Assembly (NCBI GenBank): GCA_900549485.1
Contig: UROG01000009.1
Coordinates: 1-64,000 of the forward strand
Direction of reading: 5' to 3'
From: an uncultured Eubacteriales bacterium
GTDB taxonomy: Bacteria; Bacillota; Clostridia; Oscillospirales; Oscillospiraceae
Length of the DNA: 64,000 nt
Of the stretch, positions 7,737 to 15,818 are shown in pieces (within the stretch, counting starts at the first letter, position 1; every line of letters begins with the position of its first letter). The position numbers were made by a program, and so were the translations under genes. The notes beneath the pieces are model-generated. The model had not been told where the DNA came from. It ran no database searches and worked only from the letters and a program-made list of their open reading frames with translations.

Positions 7737-8252
7737 ATGCTTAAAAAAATACAGCACACATATGATCTGGTACTGACTTATTTATCCGCCGTTCTTCTGG
7801 CGGCGATGTTCATAGTGCTTATTGCGAATGTTATTCTCAGACTCATCCCCGCCGTAGGCGGCTTCAGATGGTATATGGAGTTCTCGCAGTATGCCAACGT
7901 ATGGGCTATGCTCATAGGCGCCGCCGGCGTTGCCGCGGCAGGCACGAACCTCAGGGTCGAGGCGGTTGACGCGCTGTTCGGCAAGCTTCCGCACGGCCAG
8001 AAGATAGGCAGGCTGGTGGTTGACGCCGCTCTGCTCGTGTTCTATTTCTATATGATAAAAAGCGGCTCGATCCTTTCCCAGAGAGCTATCCAGAAGGTAT
8101 CGACCATGCCGGAGTTCACCATGGGACAGGTATATTCCATTTTCCCGGTTGCCGGTGTTCTGTGCATTATCGGCACTGTGCTGAATATACTCGTGACCGT
8201 CACCTCCAAGGATGACGAGCTGACCGGCGGCACAGAAGGGAGCGTTGTATAA
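7737..8252 (+). CDS. dctQ: TRAP transporter small permease, DctQ family
   Basis: Protein of 171 aa with four hydrophobic segments (about 18-38, 50-70, 88-110, 130-152), the DctQ layout. The stretch FRWYMEFSQYANVWAMLIGAAG contains the conserved helix with charged residues typical of the family. Its stop TAA shares one base with the ATG of dctM, showing translational coupling. It forms the membrane complex with DctM that uses the sodium gradient for uptake. Confidence 0.9.
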   Translation: MLKKIQHTYDLVLTYLSAVLLAAMFIVLIANVILRLIPAVGGFRWYMEFSQYANVWAMLIGAAGVAAAGTNLRVEAVDALFGKLPHGQKIGRLVVDAALLVFYFYMIKSGSILSQRAIQKVSTMPEFTMGQVYSIFPVAGVLCIIGTVLNILVTVTSKDDELTGGTEGSVV

Positions 8253-9523
8253 TGATAACCTGGCTTTTGGCGGCGTTTGCCGTACTGATGTTTCTTGGCG
8301 TGCCCATAGGGCTTTCTCTCGGCCTTGCGGCGATCGGCGGAATTATTATTGACGGCACATCGCTTGTCACAATAACCCAGCGTATGTTTGAAGGAATGAA
8401 CTCGTGGGCGCTGCTTGCGGTTCCACTCTACACCTTCGCGGGCTACACGATGTCAAAGGGCGGTATTTCCGACCGACTGATGGATTTCTGCTATTCTCTG
8501 GTGGGTCACATCTACGGCGGACTTGCCCATGTCAATGTCCTTGCCTCCATGATCTTCGCGGGCATCTCCGGCTCCGCGGTCGCCGACACAGCAGGCGTCT
8601 CCGGTATGTTCATGCCCAAAATGGTCAAGCAGGGTTATTCAAAGGAATTTACCGTATCGGTAACGGCGGTATCCTCCACTATCGGCATTATCATCCCGCC
8701 GAGCATACCCATGGTCGTTATCGCGGGCATATGCTCTATCTCCACGGGTAAAATGTTCCTTGGCGGAATCATCCCCGGCATACTGATCGGTATTTCCCAG
8801 ATGGTGCTTTCCTACTTCTTTGCGAAAAAGGAAGGCGTCAAGCCCGAGGAAGGCCGTTTCAGACTGAGCGAGGTATGGCGCACCTTCAAGGGCAGCTGGC
8901 CTGCACTGCTGATGCCGCTGGTAATAATCGGCACAATAACGTCCGGTATCGTTTCCCCCACCGAGGCGGGCGCAATTGCCGTTTTGTACGGTCTTATCTG
9001 CGGCGGCCTTGTATACAGGGAACTTAAATGGGAAGACATCAAATTCGCCCTTACCGAGACGGTCAGGGTTTCCGCGAGAATTTTCGTCGTAATAGGCGGC
9101 GCCAAGCTTTATACCATTATGCTCACAACTGCCGGCTTCGATAAGTGGCTCACCGGTGCAATGCTCGGCGTATCCACTGATCCGACGGTGATCCTGATAA
9201 TGATACTCCTGCTGTTCTTCATCGTAACGATGTTCATGGAGTCCATTGCAGCGCTCACACTGTTCATGCCCATCATTTTCCCGATCGCAATGTCCGTCGG
9301 CATAGATCCCATTGTTCTGGGCGTTCTCGTAACTGTTGTCATAGGCATCGGTCTTGTAACGCCGCCCGTCGGCATGTGTTTGTATGTCGCTGCGGATCTG
9401 ATGAAGATCAAGGTCTCGACGACGTTCAAGTACCTGATACCATATATTATAGGAACCTTTGTATGCATTGCGATATGCATCCTCTTCCCGCAGCTTATTA
9501 CATACGCGGGCAGATTCCTTTGA
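8252..9523 (+). CDS. dctM: TRAP transporter large permease, DctM family
   Basis: Protein of 423 aa, the normal DctM size, with about 11-12 membrane helices and the family segments GMNSWALLAVPLYTFAG, SGSAVADTAGVSGMF and IIPPSIPMVVIAG. It overlaps dctQ by one base. It is the transport subunit for the acid captured by DctP. The operon ends in a strong hairpin at 9550-9592. Confidence 0.93.
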   Translation: MITWLLAAFAVLMFLGVPIGLSLGLAAIGGIIIDGTSLVTITQRMFEGMNSWALLAVPLYTFAGYTMSKGGISDRLMDFCYSLVGHIYGGLAHVNVLASMIFAGISGSAVADTAGVSGMFMPKMVKQGYSKEFTVSVTAVSSTIGIIIPPSIPMVVIAGICSISTGKMFLGGIIPGILIGISQMVLSYFFAKKEGVKPEEGRFRLSEVWRTFKGSWPALLMPLVIIGTITSGIVSPTEAGAIAVLYGLICGGLVYRELKWEDIKFALTETVRVSARIFVVIGGAKLYTIMLTTAGFDKWLTGAMLGVSTDPTVILIMILLLFFIVTMFMESIAALTLFMPIIFPIAMSVGIDPIVLGVLVTVVIGIGLVTPPVGMCLYVAADLMKIKVSTTFKYLIPYIIGTFVCIAICILFPQLITYAGRFL

Positions 9524-9549
9524 TAACATCTGATAATATCCAAAAAAAT

Positions 9550-9592
9550 ACAGCAGAGCATTTTGAACTCTTTCAAAATGCTCTGCTGTTAT
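9550..9592. terminator. bidirectional terminator between dctM and the TRIC gene
   Basis: An 18-base perfect stem (9550-9567 with 9572-9589), A-rich before and TATTATA after. It lies between the convergent dctM (plus) and TRIC-family gene (minus) and can end both transcripts. Confidence 0.8.
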
Positions 9593-9623
9593 TATACGGC
9601 GGGTATTGATAGCAGATATGGCA

Positions 9624-10262
9624 TCAGAACGCTTTTGGCAGGCTCCATCTTCTGACGGCGGCGGTGATGCGCAGCGCCGTTGTGACGGCCACGCCGCAGA
9701 TCAGCGCGGCAAACTGGTCTATGGATAAAGTCACGTCCAGAAGATAATAGACAATACCGCCCGCAATGGAAGCCACGGCGTATACGCGCTTGGTGAAAAC
9801 GAACGGAACCTCCCGTACCATTACGTCGCGCAGAATACCGCCTCCGCAGCCGGTAGTCATGCCAAGGAATACGGAGAAAAACGCGTTGTCCTGATAGCCC
9901 TGCGCAATGGCGGTGTTTATGCCTACCACGGTAAAAATGCCGAGACCCAGCGCGTCAAATATGTTTACTATGCTGTCGGCGCGTTCCGCGTCCTCGCGGA
10001 AGTGATCGGGATTGCGGCGGGCGATAAGAAAGATCACAAGCCCTGTGCAGACAGCCATAATGAAATATATCTCCTTCCGGAACATGACCGGAGGCAGATT
10101 GGCGACCATGATATCGCGCAGAACGCCGCCGCCCAGCGCCGTCGTTACGGCGCAGAACAGCACGCCGAAAATATCAAAGCGCTTGTTGATGCTGATGACT
10201 GCTCCGGAAACGGCAAAGGCAACAGTCCCGATAAGCTCCGTGATCAGAATAAATTCCGGCAT
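9624..10262 (-). CDS. trimeric intracellular cation channel (TRIC/UPF0126) family membrane protein
   Basis: Protein of 212 aa with two repeats of three membrane helices. Each repeat has the glycine-rich kink followed by an Arg-Asp pair: ALGGGVLRDIMV and GCGGGILRDVMV. This is the bacterial YadS/YicG type, known as a cation channel fold and also reported as glycine-related transport. The ATG at 10262 follows AAAGGAG at 8 bases; a GTG three codons upstream is less likely. It stands alone, ending at the terminator shared with dctM. Confidence 0.88.
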   Translation of the reverse strand: MPEFILITELIGTVAFAVSGAVISINKRFDIFGVLFCAVTTALGGGVLRDIMVANLPPVMFRKEIYFIMAVCTGLVIFLIARRNPDHFREDAERADSIVNIFDALGLGIFTVVGINTAIAQGYQDNAFFSVFLGMTTGCGGGILRDVMVREVPFVFTKRVYAVASIAGGIVYYLLDVTLSIDQFAALICGVAVTTALRITAAVRRWSLPKAF

Positions 10263-10304
10263 GAGACACACTCCTTTTTGGGCGTCTGCCCCCGACTATT
10301 TGTA

Positions 10305-11180
10305 TCAATACTGGAAACGCACATCGTCTGCGCCGGTGAAGAAGAGCGCAAGCGCACTCGGTCCGGTGTGCGCGCCGGTCACAGGCTCATAGCAGACCGT
10401 CAGAATTTCCTTGGGCGCGGCCGCTTTGCGTATCATGGCGGCAAGCGCTTCCGCGTCCTCAGGGCAATCCGCGTGGGCAATGCCTACGACGCAGTTTTCC
10501 GGCTGACGCACAAGCGTCCTGTACCGTTCAGCCATGGTCTTTATCGCCTGATTCCGCCCGCGGATCTTGGCTGATACGACCAACTGCCCGTTCTCATTCC
10601 CCTTCAGAAGGGGACGCACGCCGAGAACGGAACCGAGCACCGCAGCGACGCCGGATACGCGCCCCGTGCGGCGCAGGTACATCAGATCTTCGACCAGAAG
10701 CAGCTGGCAGACATTTTTCTTCATCCCCTCAAGCGTATCCGCCGTCTCGTCCAGCGATGCGCCATCCGCTTTCATCTGCACGGCCTTTATCACAAGGATA
10801 CCCTCTCCGAGAGACGCGGCAAGTGTGTCCACAAGGCGTATTTTGCGCTCGGGGAATTTTTCGTTCAGCTCATGCGAAGCTATAACGGCGGACTGAAAAG
10901 CGCCGCTGATACCCGAGGACATACCGACATAAAGTATATCGTCTCCGTTCTCCAGCAACGGTGTCATGGCGTCAACGAAGCGCTGCGGCGGTATCTGGGA
11001 TGTGGTTGCAATGCTCCCGCGGCGTATTGCATTATAATATGCCGGTCCGTCGAATGTTCCGGCGGCTTCAAAATACTCTTTTCCGTCTATCCTGTATGAG
11101 AAAGGAACGACCGTCAGACCGTTTTTCTCTGTATAAGACCAAGGTAAATTTGCGGATGTGTCTGTCACGATGCGGTACAT
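10305..11180 (-). CDS. DegV family fatty-acid-binding protein
   Basis: Protein of 291 aa, typical for DegV. Start at 11180 chosen because AAAGGAGA lies just upstream and the product begins MYRIVTDTSANLP, the usual family opening; the frame is open further upstream but without a site. It has TTSQIPPQRF near 65-75 and SSGISGAFQSA near 95, which line the fatty-acid pocket. Members deliver host or exogenous fatty acids to FakA. No fakA is nearby. Its promoter is divergent from that of the DUF1836 gene. Confidence 0.9.
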   Translation of the reverse strand: MYRIVTDTSANLPWSYTEKNGLTVVPFSYRIDGKEYFEAAGTFDGPAYYNAIRRGSIATTSQIPPQRFVDAMTPLLENGDDILYVGMSSGISGAFQSAVIASHELNEKFPERKIRLVDTLAASLGEGILVIKAVQMKADGASLDETADTLEGMKKNVCQLLLVEDLMYLRRTGRVSGVAAVLGSVLGVRPLLKGNENGQLVVSAKIRGRNQAIKTMAERYRTLVRQPENCVVGIAHADCPEDAEALAAMIRKAAAPKEILTVCYEPVTGAHTGPSALALFFTGADDVRFQY

Positions 11181-11271
11181 TATAGCTGTCTCCTTTGCAG
11201 CAATCAAATTTTTAGCCAACTGCAAAACCGGCGGCATTGCAGTTGACCGGACTAATCTAATCTGCATGATT

Positions 11272-11300
11272 ATATTACCAAATGCATATGATTGTGTCAA
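11272..11300 (-). promoter_or_regulatory. promoter of the DegV gene
   Basis: TTGACA (minus strand, 11295-11300), 17-base spacer, TAATAT (11272-11277). The 5' leader before the ATG is about 85 bases. Confidence 0.7.
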
Positions 11301-11321
11301 GACAATAAATACGATTTGTTC

Positions 11322-11350
11322 TTGAATGTAAGACAAGTTTCTGCTATACT
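11322..11350 (+). promoter_or_regulatory. promoter of the DUF1836 gene
   Basis: TTGAAT (11322-11327), 17-base spacer, TATACT (11345-11350). Expected start near 11357, giving a very short leader with the GGAAAGGGTGG ribosome site. Confidence 0.65.
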
Positions 11351-11372
11351 TTCACCGGAAAGGGTGGATCAA

Positions 11373-11984
11373 ATGGTTTATGACAAGGCGCTTGTCGCAG
11401 GAAAGCTGCGCAGGTGGGAAAAATATCTGAACGACTACCGTCTGCCGAAGTGGGAGGAGATCCCCGATATCGGCTTATATATGGAGCAGGTTCTCACTCT
11501 GCTTTGCCAATATCTGGATTATCTTCCTCCGGAGCTGAAAGAGGAACAGTTTATTACCGCCGCCGCGATAAACAACTATGTCCGGAGGCACCTCATGCCC
11601 GAACCGGTCAAAAAGCGCTATTACAGGGTGCATATCGCATATCTTATAATGATATGCTCACTGAAGCAGAGCCTGAGCATTTCCACAATGCAGACGATCC
11701 TGCCTGCGGGCATCCCGGAAGAGAGGGTGCATAGGATATATGACGGCTACGTATCCCGTCACAGGCTTTCGGCGGAGTATTTTGTGGAGCAGGTGCGTAT
11801 GTGCGCGGCGGGTATACTGGAACACGAGATAGAGTCCGAGTTTTCGGTGAACAGCGCGGAGGAGCTTATGCTGTCCTCAGCGGTGGTAAGCGGTTTTGCA
11901 AAGCTGCTGTCGGAAAAGCTCCTGCTGCTCAGCAAGCATCAGGAGGAAGAGGAAAAGTCCGCCCGACAAGAGCAGGAAGCATAA
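11373..11984 (+). CDS. DUF1836 domain protein, putative transcription regulator
   Basis: Protein of 203 aa. Residues about 15-110 match the DUF1836 pattern, with KWEEIPDIGLYMEQVLTLL and an N-terminal helix pattern like a MerR-type DNA-binding domain. The C-terminal third is helical and charged. The ATG at 11373 follows a good ribosome site and lies after the predicted promoter, whereas an earlier in-frame ATG would lie upstream of that promoter. Members are uncharacterised Firmicutes proteins; a regulatory role, possibly on the divergent degV gene, is inference. Confidence 0.75.
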   Translation: MVYDKALVAGKLRRWEKYLNDYRLPKWEEIPDIGLYMEQVLTLLCQYLDYLPPELKEEQFITAAAINNYVRRHLMPEPVKKRYYRVHIAYLIMICSLKQSLSISTMQTILPAGIPEERVHRIYDGYVSRHRLSAEYFVEQVRMCAAGILEHEIESEFSVNSAEELMLSSAVVSGFAKLLSEKLLLLSKHQEEEEKSARQEQEA

Positions 11985-12038
11985 TTAAAACGCATTAATT
12001 ATAGCATTGTCTCCCGCGCAACACAAGTACATAGAGCC

Positions 12039-12067
12039 TTTACAGGCGGTATTTATCCGCGTACAGT
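12039..12067 (+). promoter_or_regulatory. possible promoter of the chagasin-like lipoprotein gene
   Basis: TTTACA (12039-12044), 17-base spacer, TACAGT (12062-12067). It leaves a leader of about 180 bases that can fold, for example TTTTCCG/CGGAAAA near 12110-12130 flanked by GCGGCAAA and TTTTGCCGC. No known riboswitch was recognised. Confidence 0.4.
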
Positions 12068-12255
12068 GCACATACTGCTATTGAAGCGGCAGAGGATGGG
12101 CGGCAAATTTTCCGGCGGATCGGAAAATGCTGGGAACATCGTCCGTTTTGCCGCGTCTTTATGGGTGATACGGAAGAGCGGCGGAAAGCGGAGGCGTTTT
12201 ATCCGCGCCCCTGACGCACAGATTTCGTATGAATTCTAAAAAGGAGGCTTTTGCT

Positions 12256-12912
12256 ATGAAGAATAAAACGATCGTTATCGCCGTAATACTGCTTGCCGCA
12301 CTCGGCGCGGCTCTGACCGTCGGCTGTCAGGCAAGCGACGAACCCGCCGACGGCGGGGCGGACACCGCTGCACCCAAGGGTCAGATGACATATTCGCTCC
12401 CGTCAAACCCGACGACAGGCTATGATTGGACGGCGTTTGTGCTGGGCGGAAGCTCGGTGAAGATAGATAATTCCGAAGGCGAATATGTGCAGGCTCCCAA
12501 TACGGACGATATGGTCGGCGTCGGCGGTACACAGCATTTCACGCTGGACGCGGTCGAAGCGGGGGACAGCATAGTCCGTTTCGTATACAGCCGCGGCTTT
12601 GAAGCCACCATTGAGCAGGAGATCATACTGCTGGTATCCGTGGATGATGATCTGACCATCCATGCGCAGGAGCTTACGGACGGCGGCAGCTATGACGGCG
12701 TTGTGACGTCGGTGGACGCCGCCGAACATTCCGTCACGCTCAGCACCGAAAGCATGGGGGAGGTCGTAGCCTGCTTCAATGAGGATACGGAGCTTCCCGC
12801 GGCGGATGAGCACATCATGGTCTACACCAACGGAACCGTAACCATGTCCCTGCCGCCCATTGTCAACGTGATCGCATGGGAAAGCATACCGCCCGAAAAC
12901 GCCAGAGGGTGA
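12256..12912 (+). CDS. chagasin-like (MEROPS I42) protease-inhibitor lipoprotein
   Basis: Protein of 218 aa. A lipoprotein signal ends at Cys24 (LTVGC). Residues about 45-130 carry the chagasin loops: NPTTGYDW (51-58) and GVGG (88-91) are clear; the third loop, usually RPW, is altered to SRGFE. A further beta-rich domain of about 85 residues follows that is not part of chagasin. Known members block papain-type cysteine proteases. Start chosen at 12256 because it follows AGGAGG; an upstream ATG in frame lacks a site. Anchored outside the cell, it may guard against host or own proteases. Confidence 0.78.
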   Translation: MKNKTIVIAVILLAALGAALTVGCQASDEPADGGADTAAPKGQMTYSLPSNPTTGYDWTAFVLGGSSVKIDNSEGEYVQAPNTDDMVGVGGTQHFTLDAVEAGDSIVRFVYSRGFEATIEQEIILLVSVDDDLTIHAQELTDGGSYDGVVTSVDAAEHSVTLSTESMGEVVACFNEDTELPAADEHIMVYTNGTVTMSLPPIVNVIAWESIPPENARG

Positions 12913-12927
12913 AAAATGTTCAAAAAT

Positions 12928-12977
12928 AAATGTTGGGGCAGGCGTCCGGTCGGGACGAACTGCACCCAACATTTTTT
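12928..12977 (+). terminator. terminator of the chagasin-like gene
   Basis: AAATGTTGGG (12928-12937) pairs with CCCAACATTT (12965-12974), with an inner GTCC/GGGAC stem, followed by TTT. It ends 16 bases after the stop codon begins the 3' region. Confidence 0.65.
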
Positions 12978-12993
12978 GGAAAAATGAAAAGCA

Positions 12994-13031
12994 GCTGCGG
13001 CGAAATGAAAAATCGCCGCAGCCGTTTTTTT
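12994..13031. terminator. bidirectional terminator, mainly for the ROK-like gene
   Basis: GCTGCGGCGA (12994-13003) pairs with TCGCCGCAGC (13013-13022). On the plus strand it is followed by CGTTTTTTT; on the minus strand TGCTTTTC follows. It lies between convergent genes and touches the stop codon of the minus-strand gene. Confidence 0.75.
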
Positions 13032-14718
13032 ACTTGTATTCTGAAAAATACAGTGCGCTGACCGCCTGCGCAAACTGCGCAACGGTGACGTCGCTCCTGC
13101 CGGCAAGCTGCTTCATAAGGGGAGTAGCCGCCATGCCGTCATCAGCCGGTATCAGCTCAATATCCGGAATAACGGAGTTGAAGCCTGCACGTATAAGATC
13201 GGAACAGTGCCTGTTCTTCACAAACCGGCCGAACAGCCAGCGCGTGTCAACGTTGGCACGGGTGAGATATTCTATTTCCTCGGTTATATGCGCGAGATTC
13301 ACGCCTATCTGCGTAAAGGCGGCCTCTGCTGTCCTGTTGTGTCCGGCGGCCTTTTCCATGATATGCGCAAGGCAGGCTTTTCTCATGTCCTCCGGCTTCA
13401 TCCTGATTTCGGGGAAGCCGTGCGATTCGTCAACAAAATCACGGATGAGCGCCGGCTCACTGAGGTAAACAAGCCGGTATACCGCCGCCTGACCCAGATA
13501 GCGCCTTGCACCCGCCATGCCGGAATTTTCGTTTTTGAGCGAACGCATATCCTCCGGCGGGAGATATCTTGAGGCATTGCTGCCAAGGTCAAAGAGAAGG
13601 TCATAGCACTCAAGCGGGATCTGCGGGATATTGCCGCCGCTGTCTATCCAGCCCGTTCCGAGATCGGTGCCGAGACTGTGCGCAATGACCGCGCCTGTGC
13701 TTGACGGGTGCGAATACGCAAGCTCACACACGGCGCTGAATGTCGCCATGGGGCCGTCGTTTATAACGGAGACACTGTCCGCAATGTCAAGAAGCTCGTC
13801 GTTCAGCCTTGAAAGACTGACAAGCTCCGCCTCGTAATCGGCGGACATATCGGCGCGGATACCGGCGGTTTTCGGCGTTTCGCCGCCCATGATGCGGTTG
13901 TTGATGACAATGTCCGGAAAGCTGAGGGCAAGCGCGTCAAATCTGCCTATACCGCCGCAATGCTCCTCAACTGCACGGATGCAGCGCTCTATCGTCCCGT
14001 GACCGGCAAGCCGGTCGAGCGCCGGAGACATATCGACGGCGGCGCCCGGCTTTTCGTTTTCAACGCAGGCGGCCATCAGCCGTGCAAGCAGGCGCACGGG
14101 CGCTTTGATGCTTTCGGCGCGCCGGAAAAGCGACGGGTTCCAATCATACTCCTTGACGGCGATGAGCTTCCCGTCCAGCGACGCGGCAAGCTTTATGTCC
14201 GTCCCGCCGACGTCTATCCCGCAGTATGCTCCGCATCCGACACTTCCGACAGCCGCCTCAATTTTTGCGGACATATCGCCGTGGCTTTCCTCCGCGCCTC
14301 TCGGCAGCGGGGTATACGCACTCATCGGAAGATGCGTCAGCGCCGGAGTGCAGCCGCTTAATCTGCGGGCGACGTTTATCACTTTTTTATAGCCGGATTC
14401 ATAGAAAAAGCGGGAAAATGCGGTTTCAAAAAGCATATGATCGCTGTCGTTGCCGAAAACGGTGACGGCTTTGCCGCTGTATACGGAAAAGATGTTGTAT
14501 ATTTCGGCGCTGAGATAATCAACGAGAAACACAAATTCATCGTCCGACTTCCAGCGGGGCATCGGGCAGGGGTATTCGATCCGGCTGCCGTCAAGCCTGT
14601 CGAGACGGATAAACGCTTTTGAAGCCGACGGATCGGCGGCAAAGGCTTTGCGCACATCGGCGATCCAGACGTGCTCGTCACGCTTTGCGGCGGATATAAA
14701 ATCGCTCAAATTTTTCAT
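13030..14718 (-). CDS. ROK/ASKHA-like sugar kinase homologue with an unknown N-terminal domain
   Basis: Protein of 562 aa. Residues 1-160 match nothing I recognise. From 166 a ROK-like phosphate-binding motif appears (GIDVGGTDIK, 167-176), and a second ATPase motif follows as HSLGTDLGTGW. The usual ROK zinc cluster CxCGxxGC is not seen. It starts 23 bases after the ABC ATPase gene and so belongs to the importer operon. I infer a cytoplasmic kinase or sugar sensor for the imported compound. The gene is about 250 residues longer than a normal ROK kinase. Confidence 0.6.
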   Translation of the reverse strand: MKNLSDFISAAKRDEHVWIADVRKAFAADPSASKAFIRLDRLDGSRIEYPCPMPRWKSDDEFVFLVDYLSAEIYNIFSVYSGKAVTVFGNDSDHMLFETAFSRFFYESGYKKVINVARRLSGCTPALTHLPMSAYTPLPRGAEESHGDMSAKIEAAVGSVGCGAYCGIDVGGTDIKLAASLDGKLIAVKEYDWNPSLFRRAESIKAPVRLLARLMAACVENEKPGAAVDMSPALDRLAGHGTIERCIRAVEEHCGGIGRFDALALSFPDIVINNRIMGGETPKTAGIRADMSADYEAELVSLSRLNDELLDIADSVSVINDGPMATFSAVCELAYSHPSSTGAVIAHSLGTDLGTGWIDSGGNIPQIPLECYDLLFDLGSNASRYLPPEDMRSLKNENSGMAGARRYLGQAAVYRLVYLSEPALIRDFVDESHGFPEIRMKPEDMRKACLAHIMEKAAGHNRTAEAAFTQIGVNLAHITEEIEYLTRANVDTRWLFGRFVKNRHCSDLIRAGFNSVIPDIELIPADDGMAATPLMKQLAGRSDVTVAQFAQAVSALYFSEYK

Positions 14719-14741
14719 AGAATTTCAGAATATATACAATA

Positions 14742-15815
14742 TCAAAGTACATGTACGGACTCGGTCTCAAAGTCGAGGAAGCAGTTTTCGCCTACGTTGA
14801 ATATACGCTTGTTCTTGGGGTTGTTTTCGGTAAGCTTGACAAGGGTATCGCCGACCATGACATGATAGTTCTGGTATGAACCCATGAAGCAGGACAGCAC
14901 GACCCTGCACGGCAGTCCCTTGCTCTCCGTGAGCCTTGCGGCCTCGGGGCGGAGAACAATGGTGTATTCCTCGCCGGTGCGCATATCGTCTCTGCGTTCC
15001 ACGGGGACGGGAGTTCCGGCAATATCAAGCGCGGGTTTCCCGCCGGTCTCGGTGAGTTTTCCCTTGAGGAAGTTCGCCTCGCCGATAAAGTCGGCGACGA
15101 ACTCGCTGTTGGGGTGGTAATATATCTCCTGCGGCGTACCCATCTGCGCCACGACGCCCTTGTTCATTATGATGATGTTGTCGCTGAGCGCCATTGCTTC
15201 GGACTGGTCGTGCGTGACATAGATCGCGGTAATGCCGACTTCCTGCTGGATGCGGCGTATCTCGGTTCTCATCGACACGCGCAGCTTTGCGTCGAGGTTA
15301 GAAAGCGGCTCGTCAAAAAGCAGGACGGAAGGCTCGATAACGAGAGCTCTCGCAAGGGCGACGCGCTGCTGCTGACCGCCGGACAGCTGGTTCGTCATGC
15401 GCCCCTCCATGCCCTCAAGCTCTACCAGCTTGAGGATGTTCATAACGCGGGACTGGATTTCGTCCTTGGGAAGCTTGCGCAGCTTCAGACCGTATGCCAC
15501 GTTATCGAACACGTTGTAATGCGGCAGCAGAGCATAGCTCTGGAACACCATGGCGGTATCGCGTTTGTTGGGGGTAAGCTCGTTGATAGGCTCGTCCCCG
15601 AGATATATTTCGCCCTCGTCCGGGCTTTCAAACCCGGCGATCATCCTGAGCGTTGTTGTTTTGCCGCAGCCGGAAGGGCCGAGCAGCGTGACAAAGGAGC
15701 CGGGCTCTATGGTAAGGCTTGTGTCATGGACGGCATAGAAGTCCTTGCCGGTTTTCGGGTCCTGATATATTTTGGAGATATGCTCCAGGCGGACGCCCTT
15801 TTTGATCTTTTCCAT
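14742..15815 (-). CDS. ABC importer ATP-binding protein, PotA/FbpC type
   Basis: Protein of 357 aa. Walker A GPSGCGKT (46-53), signature LSGGQQQR near 143, Walker B LLFDEPLSNLD near 165-175, then a C-terminal TOBE-like regulatory domain from about 240. This is the ATPase type of spermidine, iron(III), phosphonate and hexose-phosphate importers. It begins 3 bases after the permease stop and uses the GGAGG inside the end of that gene. Confidence 0.93.
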   Translation of the reverse strand: MEKIKKGVRLEHISKIYQDPKTGKDFYAVHDTSLTIEPGSFVTLLGPSGCGKTTTLRMIAGFESPDEGEIYLGDEPINELTPNKRDTAMVFQSYALLPHYNVFDNVAYGLKLRKLPKDEIQSRVMNILKLVELEGMEGRMTNQLSGGQQQRVALARALVIEPSVLLFDEPLSNLDAKLRVSMRTEIRRIQQEVGITAIYVTHDQSEAMALSDNIIIMNKGVVAQMGTPQEIYYHPNSEFVADFIGEANFLKGKLTETGGKPALDIAGTPVPVERRDDMRTGEEYTIVLRPEAARLTESKGLPCRVVLSCFMGSYQNYHVMVGDTLVKLTENNPKNKRIFNVGENCFLDFETESVHVL

Positions 15816-15818
15816 AGG

